Assembly (NCBI GenBank): GCA_041650055.1
Contig: JBAZLV010000015.1
Coordinates: forward strand, 1-45,642
Length of the DNA stretch: 45,642 nucleotides
Source of the DNA: JBAZLV01 sp041650055
GTDB taxonomy: Bacteria > Nitrospirota > UBA9217
Reading direction: 5' to 3'
The notes under the pieces were generated by a model. It saw only the letters and a program-made list of their open reading frames with translations. It made no database searches and had not been told where the DNA came from. Positions 6,983 to 16,400 of the stretch are shown here, piece by piece. Position 1 is the stretch's first letter, and every line of letters starts with the position of its first letter. A program made the translations under genes and the position numbers.

Positions 6983-9298
6983 TCATTCTTGATGAGGTTG
7001 AGTCAACTCTTCAACCGTTGTCTCAACAGGCAATTCAGAGGAACGATTCCTATTTAGAAACATGCGTACGGCAAGGTAAAACACGGGAAGAACTCCCGTG
7101 AAAATAAAGAGCAGATCTCCCGGCAAACGAATCCATTCAAAAAACAGAACAGCCCCTTGGGTGTAAAATTCCGGGCTTCGTGCATGCCAGTAAGAATGAT
7201 TTACACTATCTGCAAGCTGCAGATACCCGATGGGAAAAAGATTGAACAAAAGCATCCATCCCAAGCCAATATTCAATCCCCAAAATGAAATTTTCATTGC
7301 CGCATCACTGGCAGTATCCCGAGGGATAAAGTATCTCGCCACAAACATAAAGAACGCCATTGCAAGCATTCCATAAACGCCCATCAAAGCGCCATGGGCA
7401 TGACTTGCAGTAAACTGTGTCCCGATTTCATAATAGCTTACCACCGGAAGATTGATTAAAAAACCGAATACTCCTGCGCCGAGAAAGTTCCAGAATCCCA
7501 CCGCGATCAAGAACATGACTGCCCATTTATGCGGAAATTCAGTACTCGTTGTTCCGATCATCGTGCGCCTGCTTACAGGCGCCCCCAATTGCATAAAGCG
7601 CCAAGCCTCATACGAAAGAAACAATAAAGGAATCACTTCCATAGCAGAAAAGAATGCGCCGAGCGCCATATGCAATGCCGGAGCACCGCTAAAATACAAA
7701 TGATGCATGGTCCCGATAACACCACCTACAGAATACAGGATGACATCAAGATAGATTACAATCATTGCCGTTTTTACTCGAACGATGTTTAACAAGACAA
7801 AGATGTAGGCAACCATGATGGTCGTAAAAAGCTCGAGAAAATCCTCAACCCAGAGATGAACGACCCAGAACCTCCAAAAATCAGCGGTCACAAATTCCGT
7901 ATTTTTTCCAAAAAACATGCCTGCTGAATAGAATAGAGGAATAGAAACCGCGCTGAATAGAAACAGCCAGGGCATATTCCCCAAGTGTTCCATTTGTATG
8001 CGTTTCCATAAACCACGAATCAGAATAATCACCCAGAGGACCATGCCCCCGGTCAGGAGTATCTGCCATAATCGGCCAAGATCCAGGTATTCCCATCCCT
8101 GATTGCCGATCCAGAACCAGACATCCCGCATGTAAGCACTATTCAGAATACTCGCTGCTTCTCCCAGCAGACTGCCGAAAACAACAACGACTAATGCACC
8201 GAATAAAACCAGTGCGAGTTTTTTCTGATGGCGCGGTTCAGATCCCGCAATCAGAGGAGCAAGAAAAATACCCATAGCAAGAAAACTGGAGGTGATAAAA
8301 AAAAGCGCAAGCTGCACATGCCAAGTGCGGGAAAGATTATAGGGCATGATTGAATCAAGCGAGATCCCATAAAAGGACTCCGGCTCAACATGATAGTGTG
8401 CATTCAATCCGCCCAGCAACCCTTGGGAAAGAAATAAAAACGCTACGACAAGAAAATACCAGGGTGCAGCAGTCTGTCCAGCAGTCAGACGCACTTGCTG
8501 GGGATTGCGGAAAACTCGTTTTTCAGCAGAGGCATCCTTCCATGATTCCCACCCGAGCCATTCATATCTGCCGGCTGCAAATAACAAAAGACCTGCTCCT
8601 CCCAAAAGAGCAATAAGGCTTAATACGCTCCAGATCAATGCTTCACCTGATAGGAAATTCCCTGCTAACGGTTCTGGTGGCCAGTTATTGGTATAGGTAT
8701 GATTTTTATCAGGGCGGAGCGTTGCGCTTGTCCAGGCAGCCCATGCAAAATAACAGGTAAGAAAGCGGACTTCTTGCGGATCACTCAAATACGGCCTTTT
8801 TAAGCCCCGCTGCTGTTCATGCTGGCCGAACCAGGTCTGATAAAATTGCAGCATATGAGAAAAAGCGTGTTCCTGTCCCGCGGTAAAAACAAGCATGCCC
8901 GTTTTTTGATTGTATGCGTTGGTCTTAAGTTCATGGATTACTCTGGCTGCTGCCTCAGCATCTGAAAAACCCTGCGCTTTATAAAAACGCAGCATTGCTT
9001 CAGCACCCCGATGAAGATATTGAGCGGTAAAATCAGGCCCGAGATATGCGCCATGACCAAACAACGTCCCATGCTGCATTAATCCATATCGCTGAAAAAC
9101 GTGCTGGCCTTGCATTATATCGGCACGGGTGAAAATCGGTTGTCCTTTTTCCGTTATGACCTGCTCAGGAAGGGGCGGCTGATCAATATAAATCCGGACT
9201 GCGAGATACCCAAGCACGCTGAAACCGATGATAAAGGTGAGAAGTGCGGCTTTGGCCCAGAAACGTGGGATGAACATTTCTTTCCTGGTTTTTTTCAT
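6983..9298 (-). CDS. norZ: Quinol-dependent nitric oxide reductase (qNOR)
   Basis: 771-aa single-subunit NO reductase, which reduces 2 NO to N2O with quinol electrons in the cytoplasmic membrane. The N-terminal extension fused to the NorB-like part is diagnostic, with GQHVFQRYGLMQHGTLFGHGAYLG cut here as GQHVFQRYGLM and GHGAYLGPDF (residues 64-90). The proposed quinol-site residues His301, Glu305 and Phe309 in AHYHVEPESF are kept. The heme-copper-type core has His327, His481 with Glu485 (HLWVEDF), His532-His533 and the SHAHGALMGVYG block. Retention of both His532/533 and the quinol triad argues against NO dismutase. No nitrite reductase is nearby, so detoxification is likely. It is divergent from the receiver-LpxC gene. 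Confidence 0.94.
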   Translation of the reverse strand: MKKTRKEMFIPRFWAKAALLTFIIGFSVLGYLAVRIYIDQPPLPEQVITEKGQPIFTRADIMQGQHVFQRYGLMQHGTLFGHGAYLGPDFTAQYLHRGAEAMLRFYKAQGFSDAEAAARVIHELKTNAYNQKTGMLVFTAGQEHAFSHMLQFYQTWFGQHEQQRGLKRPYLSDPQEVRFLTCYFAWAAWTSATLRPDKNHTYTNNWPPEPLAGNFLSGEALIWSVLSLIALLGGAGLLLFAAGRYEWLGWESWKDASAEKRVFRNPQQVRLTAGQTAAPWYFLVVAFLFLSQGLLGGLNAHYHVEPESFYGISLDSIMPYNLSRTWHVQLALFFITSSFLAMGIFLAPLIAGSEPRHQKKLALVLFGALVVVVFGSLLGEAASILNSAYMRDVWFWIGNQGWEYLDLGRLWQILLTGGMVLWVIILIRGLWKRIQMEHLGNMPWLFLFSAVSIPLFYSAGMFFGKNTEFVTADFWRFWVVHLWVEDFLELFTTIMVAYIFVLLNIVRVKTAMIVIYLDVILYSVGGVIGTMHHLYFSGAPALHMALGAFFSAMEVIPLLFLSYEAWRFMQLGAPVSRRTMIGTTSTEFPHKWAVMFLIAVGFWNFLGAGVFGFLINLPVVSYYEIGTQFTASHAHGALMGVYGMLAMAFFMFVARYFIPRDTASDAAMKISFWGLNIGLGWMLLFNLFPIGYLQLADSVNHSYWHARSPEFYTQGAVLFFEWIRLPGDLLFIFTGVLPVFYLAVRMFLNRNRSSELPVETTVEELTQPHQE

Positions 9299-9333
9299 AG
9301 AGTACTCGTTTGTAGGAGAAAGAGTCTAACAAA

Positions 9334-9339
9334 AGTATA
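9334..9339 (-). promoter_or_regulatory. Candidate -10 box of the qNOR gene
   Basis: TATACT on the minus strand, 35 bp before the qNOR start. No acceptable -35 hexamer lies 15-18 bp upstream, which fits an activator-dependent promoter. A single FNR-like half site TTGAT is at 9368-9372, but no second half is visible. Confidence 0.35.
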
Positions 9340-9380
9340 CCATCGTATTTCCCCTTTGCAGGCCGTTTTGATTATGTTTC

Positions 9381-9409
9381 TTGACAAATTGGCTCCTTTA
9401 TTTTACTGT
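9381..9409 (+). promoter_or_regulatory. Candidate promoter of receiver-lpxC
   Basis: TTGACA (9381-9386), 17-nt spacer, TACTGT (9404-9409), about 30 bp before the start codon. Confidence 0.5.
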
Positions 9410-9445
9410 ATTCATACTTTCGACAGAATCAAGCTTAAGGAAATT

Positions 9446-10765
9446 ATGAATCCTATCTGCATCATAGATGACGAACCTTCTATCTGTTCCACCGTTGAAA
9501 GTATTTTGCAGGACGAGGGCTATCAGGTCGCATCTTTCCCGGATGCAGAGACTTTCTTACAGAATCTCGACACCGGGGAACCTTCTCTCGTGCTCCTCGA
9601 TATCTGGCTTCCGGGCATGGATGGCATGCAGCTTTTGAAGCGCCTGCAGGAACGATTCCCTGCGCTTCCCGTTATTATGATGAGCGGACATGCCGGGATC
9701 AATGCAGCGGTTGTGGCCATCAAGGCCGGCGCGTATGATTTTCTTGAAAAGCCGCTGCATCAGGAAATCCTGCTCGACAAGGTTGCGTCCGCTCTGAAAC
9801 ACCGGCCTTTGAAAACCAATGCGACAATGTCATTGGATACGAAACCTGGGATAGTGGGCGTTGACTTTAAGTCTCCCGGGCTGGTTGATGTAGCAGAGTC
9901 TTCACAATTACAACGCACACTCAAAAGGAATATGGTCTTCAACGGCATCGGGCTTTTGAGCGGCAGAAACACAGGAGTTATCTTAAGCCCCCTCGGTATC
10001 AATGAAGGAATCGTCTTCCAAACGCTCGACGGCCAAACCATCCGCGGACATATCACTTCGGTTGAAAATTTCTCGCAAACTGTTTCGTCCAAAACGTTCT
10101 CCGCCAACTCAACGGTCCTGGACAATGGCAGACACCGGGTTCGTACCATTGAGCATTTAATGGCAGTCCTTTCCATGTACGGCATAACCAACGTGCTTAT
10201 AAAAGTGGATGAAGAAATACCAAACATAGACGGTTCGGCAAAAGACTTCTGCAAGCGCATAGAAGAGGCCGGAACAGAGGAACAGTCAGCGCCCACCCGG
10301 GTTGCTGTTATTCGTCAGAAGATTGGCGTAGGAAACGAAGAAACGTATGAAAAGCATCTCTATGCAGAACCTTTTGACGGATTTGAGATAACCATGCGGG
10401 TTGACTACGATCCGCCCATAGGAGAACAGATTTTCACGTTCAATCCATCGAAACAATCTTTTGCAAAGGAAATAGCTCCGGCCCGTTCATTCAATACGTT
10501 TGAGAATATCGAAATTGCCCAGAAGCTCGGAAAGGTCGGGGGCGGGTACCTGCATTCGCACATCATCATGTACGACGGCAAGGTTATTAACACGAAACTG
10601 CGCTATCCTGATGAATTTGTCCGTCACAAGATATTGGATCTGATTGGAGACCTCTACCTGCTCGGACTTCCCATCAAAGGACGCATTGTTGCCAACATGA
10701 CTTCCCATGGTTATAACCAGGCATTGGTGCAACGGTTATATGAGGCTGTACAAGGCAGCGTATGA
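9446..10765 (+). CDS. lpxC: Response regulator receiver domain fused to LpxC deacetylase
   Basis: 439-aa fusion. Residues 1-120 are a full receiver domain: acidic pair Asp8-Asp9, phosphoacceptor Asp52 in LLDIWLPGMDG, Ser80 in VIMMSGHAG and Lys102 in FLEKPL, most like NtrC/NtrX receivers. From about residue 155 follows a complete LpxC, the zinc enzyme that removes acetate from UDP-3-O-acyl-GlcNAc and commits the cell to lipid A. Zinc ligands His237 (in IEHLMAV), His394 and Asp398 (in FVRHKILDLIGD) and catalytic Glu236, Lys395, Asp402 and His421 are present; the usual ARTF is ARSF. Standalone LpxC is about 300 aa. The frame is open from 9101, but ATG 9446 has AAGG 5 nt upstream and starts at the receiver. 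No DNA-binding domain and no histidine kinase gene are nearby. Confidence 0.93.
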   Translation: MNPICIIDDEPSICSTVESILQDEGYQVASFPDAETFLQNLDTGEPSLVLLDIWLPGMDGMQLLKRLQERFPALPVIMMSGHAGINAAVVAIKAGAYDFLEKPLHQEILLDKVASALKHRPLKTNATMSLDTKPGIVGVDFKSPGLVDVAESSQLQRTLKRNMVFNGIGLLSGRNTGVILSPLGINEGIVFQTLDGQTIRGHITSVENFSQTVSSKTFSANSTVLDNGRHRVRTIEHLMAVLSMYGITNVLIKVDEEIPNIDGSAKDFCKRIEEAGTEEQSAPTRVAVIRQKIGVGNEETYEKHLYAEPFDGFEITMRVDYDPPIGEQIFTFNPSKQSFAKEIAPARSFNTFENIEIAQKLGKVGGGYLHSHIIMYDGKVINTKLRYPDEFVRHKILDLIGDLYLLGLPIKGRIVANMTSHGYNQALVQRLYEAVQGSV

Positions 10766-10912
10766 TACGCGCCCTAGAAAATATTTTGGCATTCATGAGA
10801 CTTTTTTAGATGAAGCTTTGTCAATCGATGCCTTACTTGGAATCAAGCATCTGCTGAAATCTGGAAAAACAAACGTGACTGTTTGAATTTCTTCGTTAGC
10901 TCCAAACAAACT

Positions 10913-12400
10913 CTACCGCCTCGACCCGCCTAATATTCCTCCCAACACACCGCGCAATATCTTCCGGCCAATTTCGCTTCCCACGGTGCGCGCAGCCTGC
11001 TTCGCCATGGTCTCAACCATTCCCTGCCGTCGTTTGGTACCAAAGAGCAAATCGCTTAACGGACCTCCCCGTTCAGATGATTTCTCTGCGTCAGCTTTGG
11101 TCTCAACTGATTCCGCAGCTTCCTTCTCCGACGTTCGCTTGTTCAGGATTTCATAGGCAGATTCACGGTTTATTGTTGTATCATACTTGCCACCGAGCGG
11201 ACTGCGCGATTGCACTGTTGCATGTTCTTCGAGGGTGATTGCTCCCATGCGGCATCGCGGCGGACAGATAAGTGTTCGTTCAACCGGCATGGGTACGCCT
11301 TTCGCCTGGAGCGTGGAAACAAGCGCTTCCCCCACACCAAGTTGCGATATAACTTCAGCAACATCAAGCTTCGGATTCGCAACAAATGTTTCTGCAGCTG
11401 TTTTCACAGCTTTCTTATCCCGGGGCGTATATGCCCGTAACGCATGCTGTACGCGATTTCCGAGTTGCCCGAGAATTTCATTCGGCACGTCATCAGGGAA
11501 TTGGGAACAGAAATAGACACCAACGCCCTTGGAGCGGATAATCCGCACAACCTGCTCTACGCGCTGGCGCAAAAGCGGCGGTGCATCGTCAAAGAGCAGA
11601 TGAGCCTCATCAAAGAAAAACACCAGCTTCGGCTTCTCAAGGTCACCAACTTCCGGCAGGTTTTCAAATAGCTCAGACAAAAGCCAGAGAAGCAGGCTTG
11701 AGTACAATCGAGGCTTCAAGATAAGTTCATTTGCAACAAGAATGTTAATGATCCCGCGGCCGCTTAAATCCGTTCTCAGCAAATCATGTAATTCCAGCGC
11801 CGGCTCGCCGAAAAAAGATTTGCCGCCTTCTCGTTCCAGAGACAACAAAGCCCGTTGAATCGCGGCAATTGATTGCGTGCTGACTAAACCATATTGTGCT
11901 GAAACTTCCTTGCGGTTATCCGCAACGAATCCGAGCAATGCTCGCAAATCGTCAAGATCAAGGAGAAGCAGTCCCCGGTCGTCTGCAAGTTTGAAGGCAA
12001 TTTCAAGCATCCCGACTTGCGTATCGTTGATTTCCAGCATGCGGCCGAGCAAGGTAGGCCCAATCTCACTCAGGGTTGTACGTACCGGATGCCCTCGTTT
12101 TCCGAATACGTCCCAGAATAAAACCGGATTTCCTTCCTGTGCGTAGCCTTCGATGCCAATCTGTGCAGCGCGTTTTTTGATAGCATCATTTGCGTTTCCG
12201 GGAAGTGCAAGTCCCGCGATATCACCTTTCACATCAGCCATGAACACCGGCACTCCCATTCGGGAAAAACCTTCTGCCAAGACCATGAGAGAAACAGATT
12301 TACCGGTACCCGTAGCACCAGCTATCAAACCATGACGATTTCCATATTGTGCGAGTAAATGGACAGGATTTTCTCCCTTGCCGATAAGTATGCGATCCAC
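10913..12400 (-). CDS. HerA-like ATPase, DUF853 (YjgR) family
   Basis: 495-aa ATPase of the DUF853/YjgR family, related to the HerA/FtsK DNA translocases. The P-loop GATGTGKS lies at about residues 29-36 and the Walker B LVFFFDEAHLLF at about 260. A family-typical PVERTLICPP follows, then a charged tail. HerA relatives pump DNA for end resection or packaging, but the role of the YjgR branch is not established. The start is a GTG at 12400 with AGGAGG 4 nt upstream, and length matches the family. Flanking gaps of about 147 bp on each side suggest a single-gene unit. Confidence 0.88.
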   Translation of the reverse strand: MDRILIGKGENPVHLLAQYGNRHGLIAGATGTGKSVSLMVLAEGFSRMGVPVFMADVKGDIAGLALPGNANDAIKKRAAQIGIEGYAQEGNPVLFWDVFGKRGHPVRTTLSEIGPTLLGRMLEINDTQVGMLEIAFKLADDRGLLLLDLDDLRALLGFVADNRKEVSAQYGLVSTQSIAAIQRALLSLEREGGKSFFGEPALELHDLLRTDLSGRGIINILVANELILKPRLYSSLLLWLLSELFENLPEVGDLEKPKLVFFFDEAHLLFDDAPPLLRQRVEQVVRIIRSKGVGVYFCSQFPDDVPNEILGQLGNRVQHALRAYTPRDKKAVKTAAETFVANPKLDVAEVISQLGVGEALVSTLQAKGVPMPVERTLICPPRCRMGAITLEEHATVQSRSPLGGKYDTTINRESAYEILNKRTSEKEAAESVETKADAEKSSERGGPLSDLLFGTKRRQGMVETMAKQAARTVGSEIGRKILRGVLGGILGGSRR

Positions 12401-12547
12401 ACAGCCTCCTTAAACACGTCACGTGAACGTTTGTTAAACCATGATAAACCAAGCATAAATACAATAGTAAAGTTTAATAGAAAAGGCAAGACCAAAAGCA
12501 GTGCGAGATGGCGTTATCGTTAAACGAATATAGAAGTTCATGATGGT

Positions 12548-13009
12548 CTATGGGGATTCTCTCGTCCATATCGTCGTGCCACCGAAAAGTGGTATGCCAA
12601 CAAAACCCCGTATTTTTAACTCCTGGCGAGAGAGCAATTGTAACCGACCGCTGTATATTCTTCCATCATCAGAATTATAAATCTTCCCGGATTCCCAAAC
12701 ATCGCCTCCTGCAAACTGAAAATCATACAGTATTTGCGATCCAAGAAGCGGCTTTGTTCTCAAATTCTCCTTTGGATTGTTCACATCAAGGATAGGGGTC
12801 CCGGGCGTACCTTCTGTTGAATCGGCAGAATACGTGGACTCTAGAAGCCAGACGATTCTACCGCAATAGTTTGAACCGCACGCATGGATTTCGATCATTG
12901 CGTCTTTGTTTTCATCCAGCCATACTCCAAGGATATCGTCGGAACTCGCAGCATTCGCAGATACACCGGTCATCATAATGAACACAATAATAAATAGATA
13001 TCTTTTCAT
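12548..13009 (-). CDS. Secreted DUF2147 family protein
   Basis: About 153-aa secreted protein with a DUF2147 domain, function unknown. A signal peptide is evident: MKRYLFIIVFIMM then GVSANA before ASSDD. The mature part shows the family pattern ILGVWLDENKDAMIEI, CGSNYCGRIVWL and LKIRGFVGIPLFGGTTIW, with two cysteines that may form a disulfide. The open frame begins at 13075; starts at 13033, 13021 and 13009 are possible and none has a good ribosome binding site. I chose 13009 for the compact signal peptide. It is transcribed in the same direction as the RND operon upstream, after a 167-bp gap that contains a repeat hairpin, so cotranscription is uncertain. Confidence 0.82.
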   Translation of the reverse strand: MKRYLFIIVFIMMTGVSANAASSDDILGVWLDENKDAMIEIHACGSNYCGRIVWLLESTYSADSTEGTPGTPILDVNNPKENLRTKPLLGSQILYDFQFAGGDVWESGKIYNSDDGRIYSGRLQLLSRQELKIRGFVGIPLFGGTTIWTRESP

Positions 13010-13142
13010 ATTTCGTTTCATTCTTGTTTTCATATTCATGGGGTATGCGCATATTGTTATCGTTGGTGGTGTCATTATACGAATGCGAGGTATGATGTCA
13101 AGAAGTTAAACAGGATGGAGGATGCCAGATCCGTGATACCGG

Positions 13143-13184
13143 ATACCTGATGGCATGCAAATTCATTTAACCGGCATCAGGTAT
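13143..13184. repeat. Inverted repeat overlapping the end of the RND permease gene
   Basis: Perfect 10-bp arms ATACCTGATG (13143-13152) and CATCAGGTAT (13175-13184), within a longer tract of degenerate GATACC/GATGCC units from about 13122. The right arm contains the permease stop codon. The hairpin could also act as the operon's 3' end. Related units occur at 19224-19245. Confidence 0.7.
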
Positions 13185-16100
13185 TTCGTGAGGCATGTTC
13201 AGTCCCAAGGAACAAGTACATAGCAGGTACAACAAACAGCGTGAACAGGGTCCCGATCGAAACACCGCTCACGATAACGAGTCCCATATTAAAACGTCCC
13301 TCAGCTCCTGCGCCGCTTGCGGTCACCAAGGGCAAAACGCCAAGAACCATCGCGCCCGTGGTCATAAGAATGGGCCGCAGCCGGATCGTTGCTGCCTGCT
13401 CAATTGCCTTGCGCTTGTTTATTCCCTCTTGACGCTGCAGATCGTTCGCAAACTGGACGATCAGAATGCCGTGCTTGCTGATGAGACCAATGAGTGTTAC
13501 CAGACCTACCTGGGTATAGATATTCAGACTGGCGCTGCCCACGCCAAGGCTAATGAAGATCATGGCTCCGCAAATTGACATAGGCACGCTCACCAGAACA
13601 ATAAGCGGATCACGGAAGCTCTCGAACAATCCCGAAAGCGCAAGAAAAATAATGATCAATGCAAAAAAGAATGTAACCATTAAGGCACTTGATTCCTTCA
13701 TGTATTGTCTTGAGAGTCCGGAAAAATCAATGCTGTATCCTTGCGGAAGTATTTCCTTGCTCAAGTGCATCAGTGTTTCCAATGCCTGGCTCATGGGAAC
13801 GCCGGAAGCAGGGACCCCGAAAATCGTAGCGGAATTCAGTTGTTGAAAATGGTTCAACGATTCAGGCACCACGTTTGTCTTAAGCTGGGTTACGGTTGAA
13901 AGCGGAATCGGCGTACCCTTTCCGGAAGTAATATAATAGTCTTGCACCTGCTCGGCATTTAAGCGTTCGCTTCTCGTCACCTGGGGAATGACCCGATACG
14001 AACGGCCGGAAAGATTGAAATAATTGACATGCCCTCCTCCGAGCATCCAGCCTAATGCGCTTCCCACATCCCGCATCGAAAGACCAAGCTGTGCCACCTT
14101 GTCGCGATCGATCACGAAGGTAGTCTGCGGTTTGTCGAGCTTCAGGTCTGTGTCCACGTAGGCGAACATGCCGCTTGCTCGTGCCTTATCCAAAAGCTCC
14201 TGCGACACTTCGTTCAATCGTTCAAATGATTCGGTCGTCCCGATCACAAATTCCACCGGTAGCCCGCCTCCGCTGCCAGGAAGCGGTGAAGGTTGAAACG
14301 CTACAACGCGTGCGCCGGGAATTTGAGCAAGCTTGGCTTGAAGAAGCGGCTGCAGTTCCGAAGTAGTCCGTTTGCGATCGTCCCATGGCTTGAGCACCAT
14401 CCCTGCAATACCTGAATTAAGTCCAGAAATACCTTCAACCTGGAACGCGTGGCCAGTCTCCGGGAAGCTCTTAAATACAGAATACACTTGCCGGGTGCTT
14501 AGCTGCGTCTGTTCAATGGTGGCGCTCGGCGCGGCTGTCGATTGAGCGAATATGATTCCCTGATCTTCTTCGGGTGCAAGTTCGCTGGTCGAAGTTGCAT
14601 ACAAAAAATAGATGCTGATGAAAATAAGCATCGCGAAAACCGCAACTACCGGAAGGGCGTTCAGAGAGCTGTGAAGCGTCTGCTCGTATGTTTGTTGCAG
14701 TGCCTCAAACTTTTTGTCTACAAAAGCGGCGAAACGACTTTTCCCTCCATTCTCTGGAGGCTTGAGAAAGCGCGAACTCATCATGGGAGACAGGGTAAGC
14801 GCAATAATGGACGAAACAGCCACTGCGCCCGCGAGCGTGAAGGCAAATTCTGTAAACAAAGCTCCGGTCAGGCCGCCCATAAAACCGATCGGCACATAGA
14901 CTGCGACGAGTACAACCGAGATTGCAATGATCGGCCCGCCTAATTCCCGCGCACCCTGAATTGCTGCGGGAAAAGGTGCCATCCCGTTTTCCATGTGGCG
15001 ATGCACATTTTCCACCACGATAATTGCATCATCCACCACGAGACCGATGGCAAGCACCAGGGAAAGAAGCGTCAACAGGTTGATGCTGAAGCCAAGAGCC
15101 AGCATGACGAAAAACGTTCCAATCAAAGAAAGGAGCATGGCGATCGTCGGAATGATCACCGACCGTATAGAGCCGAGGAAAATAAAAATCACAGCGGTGA
15201 CAATCAGCAAGGCCTCGATCAAGGTCGTGATTACTTCATCAATAGAGCTGTGAATGTACTCGGTAGCGTCATACACGATGCGGCTGTCTAGTCCCTGGGG
15301 AAACTGGGCGACAATTGAGGGAAACGCAGCCTCGACATCGTTGACCACCGTAAGCACATTGGCTGTTGGCGCAACTTTGATTCCGATAAAGACCGCGTTT
15401 TCGCCGTCAAATGCCACGGAACTGTCATAATCTTCCGCACCCAGCGTGACTTCGGCAACATCTCCCAGCCGGACAATGGCGTTATCCCGTGACTTCAGAA
15501 CAAGATCACGGAAATCTTCAACACTATGCAGACACGTGTCTGCGGTAAGGTCAACCGTCACCATCTGGCCATTCGTTCGTCCGATCGCCGAGATAAAATC
15601 ATTGTTCGCGAGCGCAGTACTGATGTCCGTGGCAGTAACACCAAGGGCGGCCATCTTTCGAGGGTCAAGCCATGCCCGGATCGCAAACTGCCGCTTGCCA
15701 AGGATTTCGGCAGTCTGGACCCCGGTTATTGCCTGCAATTTCGGCTGCACGACCCGGATCAGATAATCGGTAATGTTATTCGTCGGCAGAACCTTGCTAT
15801 AAAAGCCAAGGTACATCGAATCAACGGTATCACCGACTTCAATCGATATCACCGGCTGCTGGGTATCTTTGGGAAGCTGATTCAGGACGGCATTGACCCG
15901 CGTGTTGATCTCGGTCAATGCCTTGTTCGGATCATAGTTCAATCGCAGATTTGCCTGGATCGTGCTGATGCTCTGCCTGCTGGATGACGTGAGATAATCA
16001 ATGCCATTCGCCTGGGCAATAGAATTCTCGAGCGGCGTAGTGATAAAACCCGCAACAAGCGACGGATCAGCGCCAGTATAAATCGTGGTAACGGTCACCA

Positions 16101-16230
16101 CCGCGTTTTGGGTCTCGGGATATTGCCGTACCGAGAGAACACTGGCCGAGCGGATGCCCAGCACAAGGATCAGCAGGCTGACCACCGTCGCGAGCACCGG
16201 ACGTTTTATGAAAAGGTCGGTAAAATGCAT
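13177..16230 (-). CDS. RND multidrug efflux permease
   Basis: 1017-aa inner-membrane proton-drug antiporter of the AcrB/HAE-1 type, the pump of a tripartite efflux system. It shows the duplicated RND plan: one helix, a large periplasmic loop (about 30-335), six helices, a second loop and six more helices. Proton-relay residues are present: the Asp-Asp pair in LAIGLVVDDAIIVVEN, Lys in GLISKHGILIV, and RLRPILMTTGAMVLGVLPL. The length is normal. The adaptor and outer-membrane genes lie upstream on the same strand, with a 170-bp repeat-bearing gap before this gene. The last two residues and the stop come from a repeat. Drug specificity cannot be read. Confidence 0.95.
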   Translation of the reverse strand: MHFTDLFIKRPVLATVVSLLILVLGIRSASVLSVRQYPETQNAVVTVTTIYTGADPSLVAGFITTPLENSIAQANGIDYLTSSSRQSISTIQANLRLNYDPNKALTEINTRVNAVLNQLPKDTQQPVISIEVGDTVDSMYLGFYSKVLPTNNITDYLIRVVQPKLQAITGVQTAEILGKRQFAIRAWLDPRKMAALGVTATDISTALANNDFISAIGRTNGQMVTVDLTADTCLHSVEDFRDLVLKSRDNAIVRLGDVAEVTLGAEDYDSSVAFDGENAVFIGIKVAPTANVLTVVNDVEAAFPSIVAQFPQGLDSRIVYDATEYIHSSIDEVITTLIEALLIVTAVIFIFLGSIRSVIIPTIAMLLSLIGTFFVMLALGFSINLLTLLSLVLAIGLVVDDAIIVVENVHRHMENGMAPFPAAIQGARELGGPIIAISVVLVAVYVPIGFMGGLTGALFTEFAFTLAGAVAVSSIIALTLSPMMSSRFLKPPENGGKSRFAAFVDKKFEALQQTYEQTLHSSLNALPVVAVFAMLIFISIYFLYATSTSELAPEEDQGIIFAQSTAAPSATIEQTQLSTRQVYSVFKSFPETGHAFQVEGISGLNSGIAGMVLKPWDDRKRTTSELQPLLQAKLAQIPGARVVAFQPSPLPGSGGGLPVEFVIGTTESFERLNEVSQELLDKARASGMFAYVDTDLKLDKPQTTFVIDRDKVAQLGLSMRDVGSALGWMLGGGHVNYFNLSGRSYRVIPQVTRSERLNAEQVQDYYITSGKGTPIPLSTVTQLKTNVVPESLNHFQQLNSATIFGVPASGVPMSQALETLMHLSKEILPQGYSIDFSGLSRQYMKESSALMVTFFFALIIIFLALSGLFESFRDPLIVLVSVPMSICGAMIFISLGVGSASLNIYTQVGLVTLIGLISKHGILIVQFANDLQRQEGINKRKAIEQAATIRLRPILMTTGAMVLGVLPLVTASGAGAEGRFNMGLVIVSGVSIGTLFTLFVVPAMYLFLGTEHASRNT

Positions 16231-16251
16231 ACGTTTTTAAAAGCTCAAATA

Positions 16252-16357
16252 ACAAATTTCAAATTACAAATAATATTCAACAACCAAATTCCAATTCTTT
16301 GACCCTTGGCGTTTGGTTATTGGTTACTGGTGCTTATTTGTTATTTGGTGCTTGTTC
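16252..16357. repeat. AT-rich interspersed repeat, copy between adaptor and permease genes
   Basis: The arm TTTCAAATTACAAA (16257-16270) is followed by TTATTTGTTATTTGGTGC (16334-16351) continuing into TTGTT. The same two arms recur at 30300-30392. The 170-bp gap within the efflux operon is largely this repeat. No promoter was recognised in it. Confidence 0.65.
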
Positions 16358-16400
16358 ATTGGCGTTTATTTATCATTTGTTATTTGGAATCTTTTTTCAT

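Noticed and set aside
6983..9298. NO dismutase (NOD) instead of NO reductase
   Set aside because: NOD proteins lose the quinol-site residues and alter the non-heme iron ligands. Here His301/Glu305/Phe309 and His532/His533 are all present.
14542..14943. Plus-strand open frame inside the RND permease gene
   Set aside because: Antisense shadow of a well-supported gene; composition reflects the opposite strand's codons. The same holds for the other antisense frames under cydAB, qNOR, nuo and TPR genes.
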